DNA of 64,000 bases from Hyaloscypha bicolor E (GCF_002865645.1 NW_020194517.1:1860001-1924000), one strand, 5' to 3'. Counted from the first letter of the stretch, positions 1-12,339 are shown. Made by a program: numbers and translations. The notes: generated from the sequence alone by a model not told the origin.

Positions 1-249
1 AGGGTGGATCTTCGAGCTTATTACAGCTGCGCCATTGGACCCTCTATTCAAAGTATAAGAGGGCAGTACTCCCCCCTCTAAACCACTTTACTACTAGCTT
101 CCTTTCCATTTTTTTCAAAGATCCTTACTATTTCATTTTATTATAAAGATAGCATCTGCAGAATCCGACTTAGTAAAATGCTATAATAATTAATATATAC
201 TTTATGCTAATATTGGTTTAAAGAGGACTCAGAAGATATATAATAATTT

Positions 250-1357
250 GACTACGGCCTCTAAGTTAAGGAAGAGGCGGGTATTTCCTTAGGAAAGTTC
301 TCGAGATAGGAGGTCCAGATATAGTATTATAAAGCCTTACTAATCGTAGAATAGACCGGCTAATTATAATTAATAATAATGTGGATTCGCCCAAATAGAT
401 AGCTTCTATTCAGGGACTAATTAACGAGAAGTACCGAATTAGAAAGAGAGCCCGAAAAATAAGAGGATCGCTTCAGACTATTAGCGAACCCCTGGATAAC
501 CCTAGCTAATTAAGGGAGCTCGTATAATCGAGTAAAAAGATTATTATTATTAGCGGGGCCGGCATCTCTATTAGTATAGGTTATGAGTTAAAGCTAGGTT
601 ATAAATCCCTTTATTAATACTAATTTACCTAGTTCCTACCTTTAATAATATACGGAAATCTAAATAGACCTTATTTAACCGCTCTCTCTATTTCTCTTCC
701 GACGAGATAACCAGCTTCTACTTTATAGTCCGTAATATATATAAACGCCTGTATTCGGATTCGACCGAGCCTTTGCCTTTCCACAAGGTTATAGACAAGC
801 TTATATAGACTTGCCCTTATTTTCGGTACTATATATAGAATATTAATTATATTAAGCGCCTATTACCTAATCTCAATACTAAGATAATATGCCTCTATAG
901 TCGAGCTAATCAAGTATAATACGGGATATATAACTAGGTATATGAGTATAAGCCATATCTATTCCAAGGTTCCGATTTGCTATACTATTAAAGGTACTTG
1001 CAAAGAAGTTAAGCCCGGATATTAAAGGGCAAGCGATTATTAAATATTAGTAGGCTAAGACCTAATATACTTTTATATGGCAAGCCTTACCTAGATAATA
1101 AAAAGATTCTGGAAACTACTAAGTATGATTTGAGAATATACCCGGAGCTAGTATTAATTATTAGTATAAAGCTAGTAATTCCTAGCGCTCGGTTAATAGC
1201 CGCAGACTTTTACTATACTACCCGGAGTATAGGTAAGGCAAGTTTTTGGATTAGCAAGAAAGAGCTAATATGGAGTATAAAGTCCTTATATAATTATATC
1301 CTTATAAGAAATTATAATAAGGTTATTTCCTTAGATATTTTAAAACTATCTAATTAA
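250..1357 (+). pseudogene. RIP-damaged SIR2-family NAD-dependent deacetylase relic
   Basis: Read through its stop codons, this stretch has the sirtuin layout: a Rossmann motif GAGIS at about 555-570 (preceded by KKIIIIS), a stretch resembling the QNIN...LPNL segment at about 830-870, a segment equivalent to the LHGR active-site motif at about 890, and a C-terminal PELVLIISIKLVIPSA segment (about 1140-1185) like the second NAD-binding strand. The last 75 codons are still open (1130-1357). The motif equivalent to LHGR now reads LYSR, so the catalytic His codon is TAT, as expected from C-to-T mutation. The frame changes once between about 620 and 660, by an intron or an indel. Sirtuins remove acetyl groups from lysines using NAD; this copy cannot make protein. 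It is not clear which sirtuin class it came from. Confidence 0.62.
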
Positions 1358-1499
1358 TACACGTTTATATTACTACAAGCCATTCTTAACTTTACTATCC
1401 TATATAAGCTATCTTCGAGGAACTTAAATATAATTTAATACGGATATTATATATAGAAGCCATTACTATAATTCAAGTATCTAGATAGAAATTATAAGT

Positions 1500-3060
1500 A
1501 TATAATACGACCTCCTCTCTCCTAGCTTCCTCTACCTCAAGCGTACTTATATAAGCTAACCGGATCATATTAGTTATCTTATAATTAGTATAGACTATAC
1601 TTAGTTAGTATCTCTCTAGTCCGATTATAGAACTACTTACCAGAGATTAAAGTACGTATATAACGCTAGCCCTAAACTTCTATATTAGTTAGTTCCTATA
1701 TAAGTATACTAGCGGTATTCAAAGCTCCAAATTTCTAGTATTAATAACCTCTTATTAATTCGCTAGATTTCTCAGGCTAGTTAAGCCCGTAATATTAAAC
1801 GAATATAGTATATTAAAAGACCTAGTCCGCAAGGATTAGCTATATATACTATGGCACTAGTTAATAGAGCTCACAAATTAACTCCTTGCATTTTTCTAAT
1901 TAGGCATCTCCCTATTATATTAGTCTATATCTTAGTCGAGTAGCTTATATACTATCTTAATAGCCACATCCTATAGCTCAATTTCGTCGACTTCCTATAG
2001 GAGACTTATTACCTGGATCTTAGTAGGCCCTTAATCTCGGGTATTAAATAATTACTTAATATATCCTAAATAAGCTATAACGCTAATTCCCGATATAAAG
2101 AGAATAATATTACCATAATTCTCGGCCAAGGGTAACTCCCCGTATAGGCCTTTAAGGAAGGCTCTTATTACTATAGGTTATACCTGGAGAAGCCGAGTAA
2201 ATCCCTTCCGCTATTAGAGGAGAGTAGTAATATTCCTGGCCTTGTTTTCCTTATCCTAATCCCATAATACTATAAAAAAGGAATATAATTTATTAATAGA
2301 GAGTACTAATATAGAAGGAACTCGCAAGAAGATATATTAGTCCGTACGAACTTAATAAGGCCTAGCCAGGGTAATATTAGCCTTTAGTAATCCATTTTCT
2401 TTAAAGATCCTGACTTCGGCTCTATTTTATAGAGAGATTCCTATTTGAACTATAATAAGTATAGCATATAGCGAGCCTGTAATAATAAGGAGAATAATTA
2501 ATAGTTATAAAAAATTAAAGGAGGCAAGATATAAGAAGATCATAACTATTATAATAATAGTTAAGGCTATATAAGTATTTAGAAATAATTCATATATATG
2601 GTATTAAATAAACGATAATAAAAATATACCTAAGATAGCTATACTAATAGTAGCCTGGAGCGTTTTTAGTATGGGAACCTTTAACCAGACTTAATTATAA
2701 CTTATAGTAAGACCTGCTATACTTAATATAGATATGAAATGACATATACCAGGGCAAATTAGACTCAAAGCAGCTATTAAGTAAACGGTATATTTGACTA
2801 TAGCAATAATACTAAGCTATCTATAAATGAAATTCTTGAACTATTATAATATATAGATATACTCAGAGAATATATTAGGTCTACTATATAGTAAGAGCAA
2901 AATCAGATTAATTAAAATAGCTTTACTAGATTATTTTATTAGTACTACTCGGCCCTTAGAAATAGCGAGAATTATGGTATTAATTACAAGTATAGAAAGA
3001 AAACTAATTAGATAAAGTAATATAGTAATGCCCATATTTCTAAGGTATTAATAGAGTAGA
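1500..3060 (-). pseudogene. RIP-damaged ferric reductase (FRE-type, NADPH oxidase-like) relic
   Basis: On the minus strand, the 5' part (about 3050-2480) reads as hydrophobic membrane segments, including YELFLNTYIALTIIIIVM, which resembles the haem-binding helix region of fungal ferric reductases. It is followed by a FAD-binding-like part (AEVRIFKENGLLKANI; GQYVFLRVPS-like at about 2340) and an NAD-binding-like part (about 2140-1950: GLYGELPLAENYGNIILFISG, with ISVIAYLGYIK after it). The order, membrane domain then FAD_binding_8 then NAD_binding_6, fits ferric reductases, which move electrons from NADPH across the membrane to iron(III). Many TAA/TAG codons interrupt it, mostly at positions expected to be Gln or Trp, so it is dead. 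Ferric reductases are one of the recurring cargo families of Starship elements, and a DUF3723 gene and an NLR follow in the same window. Confidence 0.6.
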
Positions 3061-3639
3061 TAATTAGAGGCATATCTGCAAGCAAAGAACTTAAGATAAC
3101 GGGAATTAATATAAGAAAGGGAATTATTTTATAGGTAGTATTATAAAAATACTAAGATTATAATCCCGAGAAGTATATCTCTAGGGATAATTATAGCGGC
3201 AGTTATAATATCTATTATATCTTAGCCAGGATAGGTAGTTCTTTGGTATTTAAAGATATACTTATAAAGATATATATATAAAGCCTTACGGAAATTTATT
3301 CTTAGAAATAAATATATCTATATATAAATATATCCAAGATTTCCCAGGTTTATTTCAGGCAATTTTCCTTAATATAGAGCTAACAGGATTAATAGAGACA
3401 TTAAATTACCAAGCTAGCTTTAACTAGATAAGAATAAGTATATTAAGATAACAGGTCAAACCGCTAACTAATCTGTATAATTGCCTCTATTACCTTGCGG
3501 ACCGTATTAATAACCGCCTTGTTCCAAGGCTCGTTTCCAATATGTTATCTTAATAATAACCTTTGCTAGCATAGCATGTCATTAAAGCCTTCTGCTATCT
3601 CTTTATACCCATGAAATAATGGGATTAAAAGTAGTATTA

Positions 3640-4705
3640 CAGGTAAATAAGTAATATTTCCTCGGCATACCTATAACGAGATATCACGTAATGACGATGA
3701 GGATCCGGCAATAATATAAGCATATGAAGTTGACCCTGTAAAATTAGGAAGTCACCTTAATACATATAGTGTCTATAAGCTAATATTTCAAATACTGCGC
3801 CTATATCACAAGTATGGGAAACCGGCATCTATAGCGCACCTATTACTGGAAGTCTTCAAGATAATCAAAAACAAGGTCTTTGAAGTACATTTGGCCGCAT
3901 TAATGCCCCAATGGGAACAGGATTATTCTTGCTTCCGTAAGAAGTGCCGGCCGACAGACCACTACACACCTTGGGAGATTGAGAATTTCATTAACATAAT
4001 CAAAATTTCAGAGCCAGAGCCCCTCAAACAATTGGACAGTATCATGGATCACTACGGGACTCACGAGTTTAGACATAACAACTTCCGGTACAGTTAGAGA
4101 TGTAAGCTAGATCCCCTTGGTGGTTTACCGCCTGGGGTTAACTATATCGGCCACACGAAGTTTGTGAGTTAGACTATTTAATATTATTGTCTCTTTTCCG
4201 AATGAGAATATTATACTGCAATATGGCTCTATACAGAAGCTTACTCTCTAATATATCAGTTACTGAAGCAGGATTTTGGCCTCGATGTATTAGCTGGCCA
4301 ATATGAGTTCATGGTTTTCAAGAGGACCGTCAGCTACATAACGCTACCGATGTCTGCCCTAGAGCATCGCCAATTGTTTATATGCGAGATGTTAAATAGA
4401 TAGAGATCCTATGTGACTTACGACATAAATACAATGCGGCCACTCAATAAAGGCCTATTCCACGCGGCCTTAAAAGCCTTGCGTTTGGAAAATGATAATA
4501 CCAAAGGTGCAACCCCTTTTTTAGACACCTCGTATATCTCCGTTAGCTCACCTTAGATGGCAGGTTCTCAACTTCGATATTTTATAAAACCTGTTCTTAT
4601 TTACCCAAAAGGACATGAGATTGAAGGGGACGAGGAAGATCTCCATCTACCTCTGGTACGTAAGGAAGATATTGGTTTGGGGAATAATATGCCATAATGC
4701 TTGAG
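3640..4705 (+). pseudogene. Unrecognised gene, lightly RIP-damaged
   Basis: One frame reads as convincing protein for about 1 kb with only a handful of stops (one after 4097). It begins with an acidic stretch near 3690, has an amphipathic part (VYKLIFQILRLYHKYGK, about 3765-3815), a longest open stretch at 3891-4097, and an acidic end near 4630. Base composition is closer to normal than on either side, so damage is weaker or younger. I do not recognise the family. It has no membrane segment and no motif I can name. It lies between the ferric reductase relic and a tandem-repeat array. Confidence 0.4.
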
Positions 4706-4729
4706 AGTCTAGGTGAGACAAACAGGGAA

Positions 4730-5290
4730 GAGTTAAATATGTATTAATGTATAAATATAATAAAGCTTTGTATGTTTGAACGTGCTTATCTTCATTTCAG
4801 GCTTACTAAGGCCAAATCTAAGATCTTTTATAATAGAGAAATTGAAGCTATTCATTATGATATAGTAGAAATTGCAATATAGTATTCGAGGTTCAACTAA
4901 TTGGTTTGGAAGGTACAATATAGCAGAAATTACAATATAGTATTCAAGGCTTAGCTAATTGATTCAAAAGTTATAATATAGTAGAAAGTATAATGAAGTA
5001 AAACCTATAATAGAGTACAGGTTATAATAGAGTATAAATTACAATAGAGTACAAATTATAATGTAGTAGAAATTACAATAAAGTATAAAGAGGAGGCTCG
5101 TCTGATTGGTCGTAGAGTTACAAAATAGTAGAAATTACTATAAAGTAAAACTATAATATAATACAAATTACAATAAAGTACAAAGAGGAGGCTGATCTGA
5201 TTGGTCGTATAATTACAAAATAGTAGATATCATAATTAAGTAAATTTATAATATAGTCGAAATTATAATATAGTAGAAATTAGACTAGTA
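4730..5290. repeat. AT-rich tandem repeat array, including a 95-bp unit
   Basis: A degenerate short motif (variants of attacaatatagtagaaat) recurs many times. Inside it, a longer unit beginning aattacaataaagta and containing aaagaggaggct and ctgattggtcgta occurs at 5071-5135 and again at 5166-5230, a period of 95 bp, with a handful of differences over 65 bp. No coding potential is seen. Confidence 0.7.
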
Positions 5291-5385
5291 TTTCAAAGGA
5301 ATCTAATTGTTCAAGGCCCAGAACGCTCAAAGGACAACACTGACGCCTTCTATATACTAATCGGCACAAAGATAAAAGATTAAAG

Positions 5386-6448
5386 CTACCATTGGAAAGT
5401 ATTACGCTGCCTCTGACTAACAAGATAGGCAATTCCACGAAGTCTGTCCTCCTGAGATCTATTTTCATACTCTCCCCCATGCGGGGGCCAATACCGTTCG
5501 AGCAATTCAGGCAACACGTCTCGATATTCCTTAAAAGTGAGCTCTTTCATAGCAACGTTATAGAAGCTTATCCATTCTCCATTATCTGGAACACGGTTAC
5601 TCCCTTCGAGGATCTCTTTGAGCATCCGACCAACCGATCGAAGATCTCCCACGTCGCAGTTGTCCTGTGCGACCTGACACAGGTGAACATTTGCTACGCC
5701 ATTTCTTAGCAACTTTTAGACGCTCAAATACCGAGACTCACCAAGTTTAAACCCTTCCCCGGTCACTAGTATGTGTTCTGCAGTGAAGTTACCACGTAAG
5801 AGATTCTGCCTAGCTAGGTATTCAAGAGCGTGAAGCGTCTGTACTGTGTTAGTATTGCTGTGCTAAGTAGTTTCTTAAATAACATACGTCTTGGCAAATT
5901 CTTCGCACATCTAGTAATGACCATGGATACTGGGCTGCAGCGGCCGCAACTGTGACAGATAAGGGCGGCTTCATGACGTATAGTTCACACTGCCCCTTCG
6001 GATCAGTCTCATCTTGCCCAGCCTTTGTCGGCAACCAGTGGCCAGTGCCAGAGTTATCGTCATCAAATCCGACGATGTTAGGATGGTTAAGCGCGCGTAA
6101 CGTATTCCACTCGCTCATAGTCTTCGACGCGTTGACCAGGACTACTCCAGGTATTGACTTGTACGTTACAAGCTTTACTCGGATCCCACCAAACTCAAAG
6201 GTGCCATCAATGTGATCCTCGCGCCCAACCGAGTCTGACGTAGCAACGGACGGTGGCATCTTCAATGGGGTGTGCACGCCACTCTCGCCCTGGCCTGTGC
6301 CTCTCAAGCGCCATATACCAGTTGCTCTTCGAGATACTGCTCCCGAGTCGTGCTCCATTATGCTTACGGTTTGATGCTCTAGAAGGACTGCCTGCTGCTT
6401 TATAATGCTGGGATCCAATCCAGTCAGCACCCAGCTTGTCATCTGCAC
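5386..6448 (-). CDS. Protein kinase-fold protein, probable pseudokinase, two introns
   Basis: Three exons splice cleanly: 6448-5888, 5838-5742 and 5693-5386. Intron 1 (5887-5839) has donor GTATGT, a CTAAC branch point and acceptor ACAG; intron 2 (5741-5694) has donor GTGAGT and acceptor GTAG. The product is about 321 aa. It shows an N-lobe (an FEFGGIRVKLV-like strand, and EWNTLRALNHPNIVGFDD matching the alpha-C helix and following strand), a hinge ending ELYVMKPPL, helix D/E (YPWSLLDVRRICQD, TLHALEYLARQ), the catalytic-loop position LLRGNFTAEHILV, the metal-binding position GFKLANVHLC, and helix F (DVGDLRSVGRMLKEIL). The HRD catalytic Asp is replaced (RGN) and DFG reads LAN, so phosphotransfer looks unlikely. 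The start could be a later Met (for example MEHDSG). Its 5' end lies head-to-head against the DUF3723 gene, so both probably start further in or share a promoter. It is undamaged among damaged neighbours. Confidence 0.6.
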
Positions 6449-6531
6449 TCAGTCAGCAAAGAAGGCCTCGGCATGTAGCCGCCATATATGCAGGAGATAG
6501 ACCTCGAACGGTTCAGTACGTCCTGCGCGGG

Positions 6532-9500
6532 ATGAGAGACTCACAGGAAAACGCAGAGTCCCTGGACCATCTCGCTGAGAGGGCTCGAGTGGGTGTAGCT
6601 TTGGTGAGATTGGAGAGTCTGAAGTATGAGCCGCCTACAGGCCGGCCATCCATTCCGCTTCAATCCAGAAAGGTAGACTTCTGGCTCGACGAGTTCAGAG
6701 ATCGGGGATGCTTTCCAAACGTTCAACGGAACCGTATACGGGCCAAAATATCCCCATCCGTTCTCGCCCAGGCGCTGGGTCTATCTAGAGCAACCATCGA
6801 AGATTTGCAGGACACCGAGAACCTCCGACGCCTTGAGCTTCCTCAAGGCGCCGTGCTGACGCACACTCACGGCCAACACAGACTGGAAGCCGCAAGACAA
6901 CATATTTATCCTCACAATGTGTGGTGGGCTGTTGATCTCCTCAATGAAGGTATTCATGCGGATTCGGATATAATTATGACGAGCTGACAATGTAGATGAT
7001 TTGAATCTTCAGTTCGACGTCGAGGAGCAGAACCGGAACATCGAGTCCATCCCTCACAACGATGGGACCGTCTTCCGCTTTCTCGAGACCGATGGGTCGT
7101 GGAGAAAGGGGTTCTGCTCGAAACGGGTGGAGGTCGACTTGAAGGCGATTGAGAAACGGCCAGCCTTGTATGCGGCGCTTGCTGCGTTACGACCCTTCGT
7201 AGGGTTATGGGATTCTTTTCACAAGGGAACTCTAGAGCGTATTAACTGCCTGAAGTGCGACGATGTAAATCACGTTAGCCTTGCCTCAAAAAGCACCCAC
7301 TGATGGTAACAGGAACTTATATATTACCTCGATAGCATGAAAAGGACGTGGATGTTCATCGTTAGCGGCGACCTAGAGCTCGCAGAGAAGATAGACCCAA
7401 CAACAGTAAAACTAATTGAGGCAAGGGCCCCGATGGTATCATTTGCAGATAAAGAAGATATTGTGCGTGGATTTCAGGACGGGACAATCTTTTGTCAGGT
7501 GGGTGAAGGCGCTACCAGAACGCGGCTTCAACAGAACGTTCTGGCCGTCAACGGAATGATCACTTCCATCAGGACTTTCTTGGCCGATACGTTATACCTT
7601 GAAGACAGTCACGTCGCCATGAAAGTCCTCATCGATCCCACGAGATGTCAAACCAGAGAGGCACTACGACATATGTGGCGCGGTTCTCCAATGAACCGTG
7701 TAGTGCTGGAATATGCCGACGGATGGACGGAGGCGGTTAATATCCCCATGGAGGAGGAAGGCCAATTCCAGATAGCATATATATAGCTTTGGATGTTCTC
7801 GATGCGCAACTATCCCCGCCTCACGAATCTCGTCCCGAAGACTGATGGCAAACACAAGGTTTCCTGCATTGGGCCAGACCTAGAATGGCAGCGGGGGTTT
7901 GCCGCGATTGCCAAAGCTTTCGGGTTTGAATCAACGGCGATTAATCTTCTGCTTGAGGAGGACCCAGACCGCGTAAACGTTCGAGATATGCTCTCAAAAG
8001 CTAGACCACCAAATAGATTTGAATACGACCTCCAAGCCGAAACCCAGTCACACTGCGAATTACTTCATCGAATACAGGTGACGCGGCAGCAGCCGCGTCG
8101 AGGCGTGTCGCCACGGTGGACCACGGACGTCTCAAACGTAAAGAAGAAGCGGCGGTACGGGCGGCCATATGAAAGAGCACTCAAGGAGTGTAACCCTTGC
8201 TTCTTCTTCCACAACATCTGCCAAGCACCTCCTAGTGGGAGGTACATCACCGACTTGTTTGTCAAGCGCAGCATCTTGCAATTCTTCTTTCAAATTCCAG
8301 CCCTTCCTGCTGACCTGTCGCTCTGGCGTGGTGTAGACCTAGAGACCACTGACAGACACATCCAGCGTGCGCCGGAGCAGAACAATGGCCTTGATCAAGC
8401 TCGCGAACGCATCCGCGCACTCCAGAACAGCGCAGCCCAAACTGCAGCCCAGAACGCAGCCCAGAATGCAGTACATGAGGCTGCGCAAGCTGCGATTACG
8501 CTGCGGCTGGAGGATGCCGAGAAGCGATTGGCTGCACAACAGGAAGAGAATGTGCACAATAACGCAAGGCTGTCCGAGGCTCGAGAGAGTTCAGCGGGGC
8601 AACTCGCGCAAATTCAATATTACCAGAACAGAATTGATGAACTTGAGACTGTAGAGAGAAATCGCACGCGGGAAGAGTCGCGACAACAGTTGGAATTGGC
8701 TGAGAAGCTTCGTCAGAGTCAGCAGACGATAGAGGCTCTTGAAAGGACAATTGCAGATCACGAATCTGCTCGCGGAATGCAAGTCGTACTCGCAAAGCAG
8801 TACCAAGATTAACGAGGGATGGCAGACGAATTGGAGAAATGTCGCTTGATGATCGCAGAATTCGAGCGTAGGATCTCGGAGTACAAGTCTGAGAGTGATA
8901 GGCAAGCATTAGCGGCAGAGTCATTGCGATAGTAGCTTGCCGCATATTCACAACGAGCAATGACAGAATTAGAAGCACTATGATCGAGAATCGTGGAATG
9001 GGAAAGGGGTGACATACGAAGGCCAGAAGATCAAAACGTTAATAAAATATCCCAAGGCTACTAGCAAAGAGCTGCTGAATTAGCACTCCTCAGCCAAAAG
9101 CAGGTCGCAGACCTAACTAAATCCAATGAAGCGGTTAATAAGAAGGATAGGATCTTAAACGTGATACTTGCAAGGATTAAGCAGACTCGAGAAGGGGTCG
9201 AGATACTGAGTGCCGCTTTTACAGAACGACTCTAACTTGAGCCAAACCATAAAAGCAGTAATCGTGTGACGATCTATCCGGATGAACTTCTATTCGAAGA
9301 TCTTCCCGGGGTAGAGGCGCAGATCGAAGACCTGGAAAAGTCGATTGCCAAGTTTATTACTATCTATAGTCTAAAGAATCCGGCATAAGACGAGAATCCC
9401 CCCGTAAAGATACTCGAGTTACAGAAGCTAGCCCCGAATGCCCGGCTCGCTATTACAGACGGGAGCGGCGCTAGAGGCGATATAGAGGCCCCGGATCTCA

Positions 9501-10777
9501 ACCGGATACTCGCAGTCATAAGCAGACGAGCAGAAGTCTTAGAGCAAGAAGGTCGGGCTATCTATAACCTCTAAGCAGAACTAGACATAGCGAGGGCAGC
9601 CGCTAAGAGCCAATAGCAAAAGGCGGAACGTATTAAAAGGCTCGAGGAGGAGCTCGCAGAGGCGGAGAAGCAGTTATAATAAGAACAAGTAGCTACTAGG
9701 GACCTTAAAGAAAGCCTAAAGATAGCGCGCGACGCCATATAGAGAGAGATAGAGCTTATAGGCATCCTTAGGGGAGAGCTAGATATAGCTAAGGCAAAGA
9801 ATAAAGTACTACTCTAGCAAGGGAAGGCAGCTATTATAGAGCTCGTAGCAGAGTTAATAATAGTTAAGGCAGACACTAAAATCTTATAGAAAGAAGCAGA
9901 ACGAGTTCATGGCCTAGAGGCAGAACTAAATAATTCAAGAATAGTACTATAAGCTATAGGCAAGGCGCAAGAGGAACTAGAGAAGATAAGACAGGACCTA
10001 GGAGACTTAAGGCAACTATTAGGCTCATATATTAAGGAGCTAAAATTAGTAAAAGCCGACGCTAAAAAGAGGCTAGAAGCCTCCAAGAGTCAAGTAATAG
10101 GCCTGGGAAAAGACCTAGAAATAGTACGGCAATTTATTAAGGAGAGAGAAATAGAGTTAGTAGGCTTAAAGCTTAATATCGGTAATAATAACGAGCGCAT
10201 AAGATTATTAAAGGCATAATTATTTGAGACGAACCGTCTAATATAGCTAGAGAAAGAGAAGCAGAAACTCGAGGCCGAGTAGAAAGAGATTCAAGCTATA
10301 GTGGCCAAGGCAAAAGCCTCAAGTAGCCAGGATCTTGGGGAACTTATATAGTAGGAAGCGTATATTAATACTAGTCTCTTATAGGTTAAAGAGAAAATGG
10401 TTATAACGGGATTAGATATTATAAGATATGCAAAGTATAAAGTATACTTCGAAAGTTCTAAAACCGGCTATTAGATAGGTATTAACTATATTCTCGTAAA
10501 AGACCTAGGGAAGAAGTTTGAGGAATTACGTAATTAGGTCATTTATTATTTCGTAAACGGTATTATAATAGTAGTAGAGCTCGAGAAATACAAAGACTTC
10601 TTAGTAAATTAAAAGCACCTTGCAGACTACGGGAAATTCTTCTATTATAGCTATAATCTACCTCGGAAGAGATATTATAGTCTGGATAATATAGGAGAAG
10701 ATTTGAATAGTACTCCAGGACCTAGAGCTCAGGAACTAGCAAGATTTCGTACTAAGTCTAAAGAATCCCGCGGCTAA
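6532..10777 (+). pseudogene. DUF3723-family gene with long coiled-coil C-terminus, 3' half RIP-mutated
   Basis: Exons 6532-6949, 6996-7264 and 7313-10777 are joined by introns 6950-6995 (branch CTGAC, acceptor TGTAG) and 7265-7312 (acceptor ACAG). An in-frame upstream Met lies at 6436. The N-terminal part has a ParB-like box (VLTHTHGQHRLEAAR) followed by WWAVDLL, typical of fungal DUF3723 proteins; later segments (LWMFSMRNYPRLTNL) also fit that family. From about residue 520 the protein becomes Gln/Glu/Ala-rich coiled coil. One stop, TAG at 7784-7786, interrupts the conserved domain at an expected Gln. From 8810 to 10774 the same frame continues with about 24 TAA/TAG/TGA codons and no frameshift, and ends at 10775-10777. 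The full product would have been about 1,370 aa. Its function is unknown; DUF3723 genes are recurrent Starship cargo. Confidence 0.66.
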
Positions 10778-11848
10778 TCCCTATTTCCTTCTTTTTATTA
10801 CCTTTTATATGTGTTTCGAGGTAGTAAGAAGGATAGGTCATAGTAATATTAATATTCGGTTCTTCGTCTCGAGGGATCTGTTACGGTAATGGCTGTTCGA
10901 GTACTGGTAGAAGAAAGCTGCGAGATGGGAGGGTTGGCCAGTGTGCGGTACTAATGTAAGCTAGGCCCTGGCCCTCGGGTAATCGCAAATGAAGATCGTT
11001 GTGGATTTAATCTGACGATTGACTTGATCCAACGTTGAATTTTGGTGCGGGGCTGTTCTTCTTCACCCTGCGCTAACCAAATTCGGTTAGGCCGGCCGTC
11101 TGGCTTCACGATGTGCCATTGTCGCATATAGCCAGCTATTGCGGCAATGAGGGGCTTGCTGTCTATCACTACTTGATGAGTGCCTCGAATTGTCTTTGCA
11201 TGGCTTCGGCACGTTTGAAATTGAGCATCCTTCTAATCAACGCTCAAACAAATTGTTTATGGGTGCAGGATGGATAAAGAGAGGGATCTCTCTGATGCGG
11301 TATCACCAGGACCACGTCCAACGAATCTCAACAGTTAGGTCAGTCGTGAAACAAGAGCGTTATCTCGATTGTAGCTAATCTGTTTCCCCTAGATTTCGCC
11401 TAGCTGAACCTCCGAACGGAGCAGCATCGAGCCAAACCACTGCCAACCTCGTAATCGAACCTTCGGCGGGTCGACATTCACTTCAGCGACATCTCAGTTC
11501 AGCTCTTCCACCTACGGTCGTGGTATACTGAAAACAACGAGTACCCATGAAAATCTTTGTACAAAAAGATATATCTAGAAAGTTGCAGGTACCTATGAAA
11601 ATTATGTACAAATGGTGTTCGGAGCAGAAGATAACCCGCCCTTCTTCTCGTCTAATTGCTATATGCCTCTTGCATTCTTTTGTCCCATATAGGGTCTGTA
11701 GAACTTCTCTGCTCCGTTTACCTAGTCACTATATATTAATTCCTCTCCTTGACAGATATAGGGTGTATACGGAACTCGAGCTTACAGGTTGGAATGAAAG
11801 TGGAGGCTTCGACTTGTATCTCAAATCACTTAGGTATTTGCCTCCTCG
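10778..11848. other. Stretch without a recognisable gene
   Basis: The sequence leaves RIP-like composition at about 10860. Short open frames on both strands (such as 10951-11169 minus and 11190-11378 plus) lack motifs or splice support. A near-duplicate motif, atgaaaat(ctt/ta)tgtacaaa, occurs at 11547 and 11596. I see nothing else that can be supported. Confidence 0.5.
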
Positions 11849-12163
11849 TCAAGACCGAGCGGTGTGGAAGCTTTGGGATCGTGCCCCCCCGGATCCAAGA
11901 GAAGCTTGGTGTGAGGATCGAGGAACAATCGCGGAAGCATTTGCTTCTACCTGAGATATATCACATATATTAGCAGTTGTTTCAAGTATATAAGGCAAAC
12001 GATGTAATACATCACGAGCATCCTGCTGTTGCTGTTGGCGCGATTGGCGTTCGTCATACTTAGCTTTAGCACACTTGTAGCATGTGTAAGCGAACCCGGC
12101 TACTGCTACTATCGCTGATGCAGAGCCAGCCGCTACGCCGACAATCTGAAGAGCGGACGGCAT
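11849..12163 (-). CDS. Small single-pass membrane protein, unknown function
   Basis: An open frame of up to 162 codons runs 12337-11849. The best start is probably the internal Met at 12163 (MPSALQIVGVAAG), because what precedes it is not protein-like. From there the product is about 104 aa, with one strong transmembrane helix (IVGVAAGSASAIVAVAGFAY) followed by a basic, Gln-rich tail (KYDERQSRQQQQQD). A 60-nt stretch (about 12010-11951) has donor GTATTA, a GCTAAT branch-like box and acceptor CTCAG, so it may be an in-frame intron. No family is recognised. It could still be a chance frame; the helix and tail are the only positive evidence. Confidence 0.33.
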   Translation of the reverse strand: MPSALQIVGVAAGSASAIVAVAGFAYTCYKCAKAKYDERQSRQQQQQDARDVLHRLPYILETTANICDISQVEANASAIVPRSSHQASLGSGGARSQSFHTARS

Positions 12164-12339
12164 TGAACCGTTGGAAATGTGTTCAATAATTGAATCTGCG
12201 TCGGGGAAGGATCGATTTGAGTAAAGCAGGTATATCTCTTCGTTTCTAGGCAACAGCTCTATGTCGTATAGCCAGCTTGGACGGAAGAGAGGTTTGTCAG
12301 GAAATAAACAAGGTGAGCTCGCGGAACGCGTGTACATAT

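Noticed and set aside
4730..5290. CRISPR-like array
   Set aside because: The repeats are adjacent and degenerate with no regular unique spacers, in a eukaryotic genome.
5392..5709. Plus-strand frame of 105 codons
   Set aside because: It is antisense to exon 3 of the spliced kinase-like gene, which has motif and splice support.
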